Shown: piece by piece, positions 1 through 6,500 of the stretch
Numbering within the stretch: the first letter of the stretch is position 1
Layout of the letters: each line of letters starts with the position of its first letter
Notes under the pieces: generated by a model
Told to the model about the DNA's origin: nothing
Database searches by the model: none
The model's input: only the letters and a program-made list of their open reading frames with translations
From: an uncultured Aquimarina sp.
Lineage (GTDB): Bacteria > Bacteroidota > Bacteroidia > Flavobacteriales > Flavobacteriaceae
DNA length: 7,575 nt
Assembly: GCA_937958735.1 (NCBI GenBank)
Contig: CALGNG010000268.1
Span: 1-7,575 of the forward strand
Direction: 5' to 3'
Translations under genes and position numbers: made by a program

Positions 1-1
1 T

Positions 2-346
2 GCAGAGGTACGTCTGTGGGATTACGAAACCGAAGGTTTTGCCAAAACAGGAGAACAGTTTTGTGGTCTTATGATGGGGGATCATTCTAAAAGCGGTATA
101 AATACCATGTTTAATACAGGTACCGTAGTAGGGGTAAGTGCTAACATTTATGGAGCAAGTTTTCCTCGTAATTTTATACCTAGTTTTAGCTGGGGAGGTA
201 GTGCAGGTATGGTAACCTATAAAACCAATAAGGCCTTTGAAGTAGCCACCAAAGTAATGGCTCGTAGGGGGATAGAATTTACAGAACAAGACAGTCTAAT
301 TCTAGATTATATATATAATGAAACTACTCGTTATAGAAAAGAGTAA
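2..346 (+). CDS. GlmU-like putative sugar nucleotidyltransferase, C-terminal fragment
   Basis: The reading frame is open from the left edge (base 2) to a TAA stop and gives 114 residues. The gene starts outside the window; the internal ATG at 71 is not its start. The fragment ends in short repeats such as TGTVVGVSANIYG followed by FPRNFIPSFSWGG. I recognise this pattern from the C-terminal left-handed beta-helix of GlmU-like proteins that are widespread in Bacteroidota and usually annotated 'putative sugar nucleotidyl transferase'. Such proteins have an N-terminal nucleotidyltransferase domain, which is not visible here. The likely role is sugar-nucleotide synthesis for cell envelope polymers in the cytoplasm. 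Substrate specificity cannot be read from this end, so no gene symbol is given. Confidence 0.85.
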   Translation, partial: AEVRLWDYETEGFAKTGEQFCGLMMGDHSKSGINTMFNTGTVVGVSANIYGASFPRNFIPSFSWGGSAGMVTYKTNKAFEVATKVMARRGIEFTEQDSLILDYIYNETTRYRKE

Positions 347-361
347 TTATTTTCTTAAATA

Positions 362-389
362 AAAGCACTTAAATGTTTTCGTTTTTTTT
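362..389 (+). terminator. Weak candidate terminator after the GlmU-like gene
   Basis: A 6-bp stem (362-367 pairing with 374-379, including one G-U pair) with a 6-base loop is followed by one mismatched base, a G and a run of eight T (382-389). It lies 15 bases after the upstream stop codon. The stem is short and AT-rich, so function is uncertain. Confidence 0.3.
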
Positions 390-403
390 GAATAAACAGT
401 AAT

Positions 404-417
404 TTATGCATGCATAA
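404..417. promoter_or_regulatory. 14-bp perfect palindrome upstream of acyl-CoA dehydrogenase
   Basis: TTATGCATGCATAA is identical to its reverse complement over 14 bases and ends 15 bases before the ATG of the acyl-CoA dehydrogenase. Its position in an 86-bp promoter region suits an operator for a dimeric regulator or a cis element in the 5' leader. No convincing TTG/TAnnTTTG promoter pair is visible around it. The operator role is inference from symmetry and position only. Confidence 0.35.
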
Positions 418-432
418 TAAATACCGTTTGTC

Positions 433-1575
433 ATGAATTTTGAATTAACCGAAGAACATAAAATGATACAGGAAGCCGCTCGTGATTTTACAGAGCAATT
501 TTTACTTCCGGAAGTTATAGAACGTGACACCCATAGAACATTTCCCACAGAGCAAGTAAAAATGATGGGCGAATTAGGCTTTATGGGTATGATGAATGAT
601 CCAGAATACGGTGGAGGTGGTATGGATACCCTGTCCTATGTATTAGTGCTAGAGGAACTTTCTAAGGTAGACGCCTCTGCAGGAGTAATTTGCTCTGTAA
701 ATAACTCATTAGTATGTTGGGGATTGGATCAATATGGATCCCACGAGCAAAAAGAAAAATACCTTAAATCTCTAGTTACAGGTAAAAAACTAGGAGCTTT
801 TGCCTTGTCGGAACCCGAAGCGGGTAGCGATGCTACTTCACAGAAAACCACAGCTATAGAAAAAGACGATTATTATATTTTAAATGGGACTAAAAATTGG
901 ATTACCAATGGAGGTACTGCAGATTATTATCTAGTAATAGCTCAAACGCATCCCGAACTAAAACATAAAGGTATAAATGTATTTATAGTAGAAAAGGGAT
1001 GGGAAGGTTTTGAAATAGGGCCCAAAGAAGATAAGTTAGGCATAAGAAGTAGTGACACGCATTCGTTAATTTTTAACGATGTTAAAATTCCTAAAGAAAA
1101 CCGAATAGGAGAAGATGGGTTTGGATTTAAGTTTGCCATGAAAACCCTTTCTGGTGGGCGTATAGGTATTGCAGCCCAAGCCTTAGGTATTGCGCAAGGG
1201 GCTTACGAAAGATCTTTAGCGTATTCTAAAGTAAGAAAGTCTTTTGGTACAGAAATATGTAATCATCAAGCCATAGCCTTTAAATTAGCAGATATGTATG
1301 CAAAAATAGAGGGAGCTCGTTTGTTAGTCTATAAATCTGCGGTAGAAAAAGACGACGGTAAAAATTATGATTTATCTAGTGCAACGGCAAAGTTAATAGC
1401 TTCTCAAGTAGCTATGGAAGTATCTGTAGAGGCCGTACAAATCCATGGAGGTAATGGATATGTTAAAGAGTACCATGTAGAAAGGTTTATGAGAGACGCC
1501 AAAATTACTCAGATTTATGAAGGTACCAGCGAAATTCAAAAAATAGTAATTTCTAGATCTATTATTAAAGGGTAA
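433..1575 (+). CDS. Acyl-CoA dehydrogenase, short-chain/butyryl-CoA type
   Basis: This 380-residue flavoprotein has the usual family length. It would catalyse FAD-dependent alpha,beta-dehydrogenation of an acyl-CoA in the cytoplasm and pass electrons to electron-transfer flavoprotein. All family landmarks are present in order: the first signature AFALSEPEAGSDA (122-134), the FAD/substrate segment KNWITNG (154-160), GGRIGIAAQALGIA (241-254), RKSFG (268-272), and the C-terminal signature QIHGGNGY (336-343) through IYEGTSEIQ. Glu363 in IYEGT matches the catalytic base position of butyryl-CoA and short-chain dehydrogenases (Glu367/368). The exact substrate (butyryl, isovaleryl, 2-methylbutyryl and others) cannot be fixed from sequence. 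The start at 433 fits the usual MNFELTEEHK beginning. No Shine-Dalgarno is present, as is normal in flavobacteria. It has its own 5' region with a palindrome and ends at a strong terminator, so it is probably monocistronic. Confidence 0.96.
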   Translation: MNFELTEEHKMIQEAARDFTEQFLLPEVIERDTHRTFPTEQVKMMGELGFMGMMNDPEYGGGGMDTLSYVLVLEELSKVDASAGVICSVNNSLVCWGLDQYGSHEQKEKYLKSLVTGKKLGAFALSEPEAGSDATSQKTTAIEKDDYYILNGTKNWITNGGTADYYLVIAQTHPELKHKGINVFIVEKGWEGFEIGPKEDKLGIRSSDTHSLIFNDVKIPKENRIGEDGFGFKFAMKTLSGGRIGIAAQALGIAQGAYERSLAYSKVRKSFGTEICNHQAIAFKLADMYAKIEGARLLVYKSAVEKDDGKNYDLSSATAKLIASQVAMEVSVEAVQIHGGNGYVKEYHVERFMRDAKITQIYEGTSEIQKIVISRSIIKG

Positions 1576-1594
1576 TTTTGTAGGAATTAGAACC

Positions 1595-1643
1595 AAAAAA
1601 GCCATTTATGTATCAGAAAAGATAGATAAACGGCTTTTTTTTT
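1595..1643. terminator. Bidirectional rho-independent terminator
   Basis: The arms AAAAAAGCC (1595-1603) and GGCTTTTTT (1632-1640) pair perfectly. After one A/C mismatch, TTTAT (1605-1609) pairs with ATAAA (1626-1630), leaving a 16-base loop. On the plus strand the stem runs into nine T (1635-1643). On the minus strand the A run at 1595-1600 becomes the T tract. It lies 19 bases after the acyl-CoA dehydrogenase stop and 32 bases beyond the convergent HxlR gene's stop, so it can terminate both. Confidence 0.85.
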
Positions 1644-1675
1644 AAGTTTTACTTATAATTTTAGAAACATCAATT

Positions 1676-2011
1676 TTAAACTTCAGAGGCCTCAATTTTA
1701 TTTCCAAACTCGGCTAACATTCCAATAAAAGGTAGCGCATTTTCCCCTAATTGTGTTAAAGAATACTCCACTCTAGGAGGTGTTTCTGGATAAGATTTTT
1801 TTTGTAAAATCTTATGTTCAATCAAATATTTTAACTCTTGATTTAACATTTTTTCGCTAATTTCTGGAACCAAACGCTTCAATTCGCTAAAGCGGTGAAA
1901 CTTTTTTTGGAAGAATTGACCAATTATAAGTAAACGCCATTTTCCTCCAATTACGTCTAAAGATTTCCTAACAGGGCAAGTGTCAATTAATTTTTGTGAA
2001 TTTTTTTCCAT
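1676..2011 (-). CDS. HxlR-family winged-helix transcriptional regulator
   Basis: The 111-residue product is a typical-length HxlR/DUF24 (MarR-like) DNA-binding protein. The family hallmark CPVRKSLDVIGGKW begins at Cys12. It is followed by the helix-turn-helix region with FSELKRLVPEISEKML and a wing containing PPRVEYSLTQLG. In characterised relatives such as YodB, HypR and QorR, the N-terminal cysteine aligned with Cys12 senses quinones, disulfide stress or other electrophiles. That is the only other conserved-looking thiol position here, so a one-cysteine sensing mechanism is plausible but inferred. The gene is transcribed away from the 208-residue gene and probably regulates it together with itself, as HxlR members often control a divergent redox gene. 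The start at 2011 gives the standard N-terminal extension before the cysteine. Confidence 0.93.
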   Translation of the reverse strand: MEKNSQKLIDTCPVRKSLDVIGGKWRLLIIGQFFQKKFHRFSELKRLVPEISEKMLNQELKYLIEHKILQKKSYPETPPRVEYSLTQLGENALPFIGMLAEFGNKIEASEV

Positions 2012-2032
2012 GTGTAACTATCTGTTTTTCAA

Positions 2033-2050
2033 TAAATCTAACTAATTAGT
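2033..2050 (-). promoter_or_regulatory. Candidate HxlR promoter element with adjoining palindrome
   Basis: On the minus strand, 2040-2033 reads TAGATTTA, one mismatch from the flavobacterial -7 consensus TAnnTTTG, about 20 bases before the HxlR start codon. Directly upstream of it is the perfect 10-bp palindrome ACTAATTAGT (2041-2050). The hexamer TAACTA occurs at 2015-2020 and again at 2039-2044, overlapping the palindrome. A matching TTG -33 element is not evident. A regulator bound here would cover its own promoter; this is inference from position. Confidence 0.3.
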
Positions 2051-2063
2051 CTGTTGCTCACTT

Positions 2064-2091
2064 TTTGGTAAGCTGTTGGTTTTTAGGTTTT
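2064..2091 (+). promoter_or_regulatory. Weak candidate promoter for the 208-residue gene cluster
   Basis: TTTG (2064-2067) and TAGGTTTT (2084-2091, seven of eight matches to TAnnTTTG) are separated by 16 bases, slightly shorter than the 17-23 usually quoted from TTG to the -7 element in flavobacteria. Initiation just downstream would give a leader of roughly 35-40 bases before the ATG at 2136. Confidence 0.28.
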
Positions 2092-2101
2092 TAGTGTTTA
2101 G
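2079..2101 (+). repeat. Short tandem repeat, GTTTTTAG units
   Basis: Two perfect adjacent copies of GTTTTTAG (2079-2094) are followed by a degenerate third, TGTTTAG (2095-2101). The repeat overlaps the candidate -7 element, so copy number change could alter the leader or promoter of the downstream cluster. Confidence 0.5.
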
Positions 2102-2135
2102 ATTAGGGGTACATTCACAAAACAACAACGGCATT

Positions 2136-2762
2136 ATGCGAAACTACACTCTAATTACCCCCTTTACGAAACAAGTTACACAGGATTCTGAGAATTTGCA
2201 ACAAAATCGAATTCAATTTTCAGACTTCGGAGCAGAATTTAATATCAACCTAGAAAGCGATAATTATTTCATAGAAAAAGAGTTACGAGGTTATTGTAAT
2301 ATCTTATCGGCGCTTTCTAAAAGTGAAAAAATATATTTTCTATTACCTATATGTTTTAATGAAATTAAGATTATCGAGTTTGTTGAAGATTTTATAACAG
2401 CATGTAAATACTTGACCCCTAAAAGTATTGTTTTTGATAAAAGTAGATGTGATCAAATAAACCTGTTTGAAAAACAAAATACTTCTGATCTAATAGAAAA
2501 AATGTTGGAAGATTCTGGGTTGCCCATAACTAGTATTACATCCAGTCCATTTAAAAAATCAAACACTCCTTTTTACAAAACTTTTAATACAGAGTTTATA
2601 GAAAAAGATACAGCAGATATAAGGTTTATATATAGCAAACTGCATAATATTTACGATATCAAAGAGGCCTTTTATTTAGGGCATTACAAAAGAACCGAAA
2701 AGCAAACACAAAAATTAAATCAAAGTTTTACTAAGGGTACGTTTTCTTATACTCTAAATTAA
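2136..2762 (+). CDS. Hypothetical protein, 208 residues, first gene of the redox cluster
   Basis: I do not recognise this protein. The frame could be extended back to a TTG at 2076, but that adds 20 low-complexity residues translated from the promoter/repeat region. The ATG at 2136, beginning MRNYTLITPF, is the better start. There is no signal peptide, no clear membrane segment and no familiar catalytic motif. A hydrophobic stretch IYFLLPICF lies near residue 76 and likely forms a core beta strand, followed by amphipathic helices. The protein contains four cysteines in the contexts YCN, ICF, ACK and RCD. The tail is basic and rich in Lys/Gln/Thr. Its stop is one base from the start of the lipoprotein gene, so the two are almost certainly co-transcribed and perhaps translationally coupled. 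Function is unknown; context suggests a role with the thiol oxidoreductase and the heme enzyme downstream. Confidence 0.75.
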   Translation: MRNYTLITPFTKQVTQDSENLQQNRIQFSDFGAEFNINLESDNYFIEKELRGYCNILSALSKSEKIYFLLPICFNEIKIIEFVEDFITACKYLTPKSIVFDKSRCDQINLFEKQNTSDLIEKMLEDSGLPITSITSSPFKKSNTPFYKTFNTEFIEKDTADIRFIYSKLHNIYDIKEAFYLGHYKRTEKQTQKLNQSFTKGTFSYTLN

Positions 2763-2763
2763 A

Positions 2764-3528
2764 ATGAAATTACCTATAATTTTAAGTCTATTTATAGCCT
2801 TAAGCTGCAATACATCAACTAAAAAAAACAAAGTAAAACCAACTGTTATGATCAAAGAAGCACTAATCGAAGAAGTCTACTTACAAGAACCACAAACAAA
2901 AGTAAAAACAAAAGTAATTTATGGTTACGATCCCCTTTGTGGATGGTGTTATGGGTTTTCTGGGGAATTAGCCATTGCGATTAATTTCTTGAAAGACGAA
3001 GTAGATTTTGAATTAGTAAACGGGGGATTATTTGCAGGAGTAAGAGGTCCAAAAATGGGATATATGAGTGCACATATTCGTAGAAATATGAAATATGTAA
3101 CGGGGCGTTCTAATAAAAAATTTGGAGCTGGTTTTTTAAAATTATTGGACGATATACATTATCCATATAATTCCATGAAAGCATCTATTGCTATAGAAGT
3201 AATCAAAGATCTAAAACCAGAAAAAGTATTTCAATTAGCTTCTGATATTCAGCACGATTTCTTTTACGAAGGTAAAGACATCCAATCGGACGAATTTTAT
3301 TTGGATTTAATTAAAAACTATGGAATATCTACAAGTCTATTTTTGCAAAAATTGAATAGTAAAGAGTATGAAATAAAAACAGAACAATCATTTACAAAGG
3401 TGCAGGAGTATGGATTTAGTGGGTATCCAGCAAGTGTAATTGTTATAGATAATGTGGTAAAACCTCTTACACAAGGTTATGTTTCTGCAGAAGAGTTTAT
3501 AAGCTTGATTCAGCAACAAGTTCATTAA
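2764..3528 (+). CDS. DsbA/FrnE-like thiol oxidoreductase, predicted lipoprotein
   Basis: The 254-residue product has a short N-terminal signal ending in a lipobox-like ALSC, with Cys15 as the probable lipidated residue, so it is predicted to be anchored in the envelope. A linker of about 30 residues leads to a thioredoxin-fold domain starting near residue 49. YGYDPLCGWCYGF (53-65) carries the CGWC redox pair Cys59/Cys62 and is typical of the DsbA-like family related to FrnE (COG3531 type). GYPAS (220-224) supplies the expected cis-proline, Pro222, facing the active site; the helical insertion lies between. The likely activity is thiol-disulfide exchange on an unidentified partner. Characterised FrnE-like proteins are mostly cytoplasmic, so the lipoprotein signal is notable; an internal start at Met29 would remove it but has less support. 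It sits one base after the preceding gene and 52 bases before the multidomain heme protein. Confidence 0.88.
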   Translation: MKLPIILSLFIALSCNTSTKKNKVKPTVMIKEALIEEVYLQEPQTKVKTKVIYGYDPLCGWCYGFSGELAIAINFLKDEVDFELVNGGLFAGVRGPKMGYMSAHIRRNMKYVTGRSNKKFGAGFLKLLDDIHYPYNSMKASIAIEVIKDLKPEKVFQLASDIQHDFFYEGKDIQSDEFYLDLIKNYGISTSLFLQKLNSKEYEIKTEQSFTKVQEYGFSGYPASVIVIDNVVKPLTQGYVSAEEFISLIQQQVH

Positions 3529-3580
3529 AATTATAATTACAAAACTCTATTAAGCAACATTTCTAACCATTAATTTTATT

Positions 3581-6500
3581 ATGAACCCAACCCAGACTAT
3601 ATCACCATCTCATAAATATATTAGTTATGCAGAAACTATAAATCGTAAAAATGGACATGAAAATTTAGGCTTTCTCTCTTTAGATAAAGGATTTATGCCT
3701 GTGTTTACTCCTTTAAAATCATTACCCTTTCCGTTTTCCAAATGGGACGATATAGCTGCCCAAATGCCTCATCATTATAAAAACCAAAGTTTAAGAAAAG
3801 CTATAGCAAAATTACCTTTATTAGAACCTACTATAGAGTCCCTAGAAGACAAGTACCTATGTAGAGCTTCTATGCTTTTAAGCATTTTAGCACATGCTTA
3901 CGTTAGAAATGAAAGAGATGAAGATTTAAATATTCCAGAATCTATATTAGTTCCATGGAAAATAGTTTCCGATAGATTAAAAAGGCCACAACCTTTTTTA
4001 TCCTATATAGATTTAATTATGTATAACTGGAAGCAAAAAAATACAGGAGGTTCTTTAGAGTTAGAAAATTTACAATTACTAACTCCAACGGTAAATAACC
4101 AAGAAGAAAATGTGTTTTATCTTACCCAAACAGAAATTGCTTTTAAGACCAAAGAGGTTGTAGGTTTTGTGGTAGAAATTCAAGATGGGATTGTAAATAA
4201 TCAAAAAGAAAGGGTAATAAAGGGCTTACAGTTATTAAAAAAGATAGTAGCTAAAGTAACGGATAGTAGTTTTCTTAAAATTAATCCAAACCCAAGAAGT
4301 GCTACTTATGTAGACCCTGTAGTGTGGGCTAAAACAGTAGCTCCATTTGCAGTACCTCTAAAAGAAGGGGTGCAAGGACCCAGTGGTACATCTTCTCCAT
4401 TTTTTCATTTAATAGATACATTTATAGAAAGAAGTAGATACGATACTATTTTGGGTAAAGAAGCTCTGTTTATTAGAGAATGGTATCCAGAGCATTGGCG
4501 TAATTTTATAAAAGCAGTAAGTGAAATTTCTATTTTAGACTATATAGAAAAATGTAACGATGAAGCTTTAGATGGTTCTTTTTATGATTTTGTAGAAGCT
4601 TACTCTGGCGATAAGGGCTTTTTGGGCGTACATAGGCGTAAAGTCTATGGATATTTACAAATGGCTTTTAAAGTAGGGCGTTCGGTAACCATTGGAGGTT
4701 TTAGTGGTTTGTTTAAAGAGCGTACTTGGGAAGAAGTAGATGATGAGTTGGAAACTACTCGTTTAGAAAGATATACTAATAAAAATTTAAAATGTCCCTA
4801 TAGTGGAGTTGTTGGTAAATCTATTATAGGAGATAGTATTGCTCAAAAAATTGTTTTAGATGTAAAAGATAAAGGGGTTACATACCAACCAGGAGATCGT
4901 TGTGCAATTGTACCTAAAAATGCTAAAGAAGAAGTAAAAAAAATAATAGAAATATTGGCATTGTCAGGAGAAGAGACAATTGTTTTAACAGAGCAATGGC
5001 AAGCATATTTTAAAAAGTTTTATAACGAAACATTAGAAAATGTAACGGTTTATAGATTACTTTCTTCTGCTAAATTAAATGATGCAACTAAAACTTTAGA
5101 GTTTTGCTCTCATATAAAAGATTTAGTACAATTGGATAATAGAGGCTTAGTATCTTTAGAAGCTATTGTCGTACAAATGCAACGGCTAAATATGGATGCT
5201 AAGCAATTTTTACTACCTTACTTATCTATTATTTTGCAACCAGAGCAAGAGCGTATGTATAGTATATCTTCTGGTTTTGAAGAAGAAAAAATAGAATTAA
5301 CAGTAGGTAATGCTACTACTAAAGTAAAAAATAAGGAATATAAAGGAGTAGCATCTTCATATCTAAACTTGGAGGAAGTAGATAGTAATTCCAAAATACC
5401 TTTTAAAATTATTAGTCCACTGCGTTTTTCTTTACCTAAAAGTATTAATACCCCTATTTTTTTATTTGCTGGCGGATCTGGAATAGCTCCATTTAAAGGG
5501 TTTTGGGAAGCATTAGAACGCAAACAAGAATTATCCAATCTATCTATTTTTTACAGTGTAAAAAAAGAATCTGATATTGCATTTAAAAGTGATTTAGAAA
5601 GAATTTTAATTAAGGGTAAGGTAAATCTAAATATAATTATTACAAGAGAGGCGAAACAATTAGACCAAAGAGCCTCTATAATTAATGGTAAATTAGTTTT
5701 TAAAAATACTAAAGCTTCTAAAATAAAAAATTTACTGTTAGAAGATAATAATATTAGAGTCATTTTTAATGGTATACAAACTGAAGAAGACCACAATCAA
5801 AAAGGTTATTTTTACTCTTGCGGTAAAGCAGGTTTTGCATTAAATGTATTGGAATCGCTTAAAGAAATAATTAATTGTTTTATACATAATCCAGAGGATT
5901 CTAAAGAAATATTTTATAATCTTTTTGCAGAAAATAGATTAATGCAAGACATATTTACTTCTCCTGAAGCATGCAGTTCGGAAAGTAAAGAATTTTATTT
6001 ATCCGACGTTATTAGCCATAACACACCCAAAAATGGTTATTGGGTAGCTTTAGAAAATAAGGTGTACGATCTTACAGAATTTAAAGAGATCCACCCTGGA
6101 GGTAATAAAATAGTAGAAGATAATGCAGGTAGGGATGCCACTCACGAATTTCGTAGAGCCAATCACCATACATCTAAAGAAATTTTGTCTATGCTAACAA
6201 TGTATTATATAGGTAAGTTAAAAACAATTAATTTTCAATCCGATGTGCTGCAAGTACAGTATGACGATTGGGTAACAGCACTGCATTTATTCACAGAAAT
6301 GAAAAACACCTTTATTGCGGATTTTTCATTTAAAAATAAAAAGACCACATTACTGTGTGGAGAAAAAGAAATTACCCCATATAAAATAGCATTATTAGTA
6401 GAAAATCAACACCGTTTTTTAGAAGAATATGTAAAAAACTTAAAGCAAGCCTTCAAGGATTTATTTTACAACAGTAATCATTATAATAAGGTTTTGCAAG

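Noticed and set aside
942..1139. Minus-strand ORF inside the acyl-CoA dehydrogenase
   Set aside because: It lies wholly within a well-supported gene and shows no recognisable protein features.
1393..1605. Minus-strand ORF over the end of the acyl-CoA dehydrogenase
   Set aside because: It overlaps the conserved catalytic signature of the dehydrogenase and the terminator, so it is a shadow frame.
2076..2135. N-terminal extension of the 208-residue gene from a TTG at 2076
   Set aside because: The added 20 residues come from a tandem repeat and the probable promoter; TTG starts are uncommon and the ATG at 2136 gives a normal start.
5218..5796. Two minus-strand ORFs within the FAD domain of the fusion protein
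   Set aside because: Both are antisense to conserved FAD/NAD(P)H motifs and have no features of their own.
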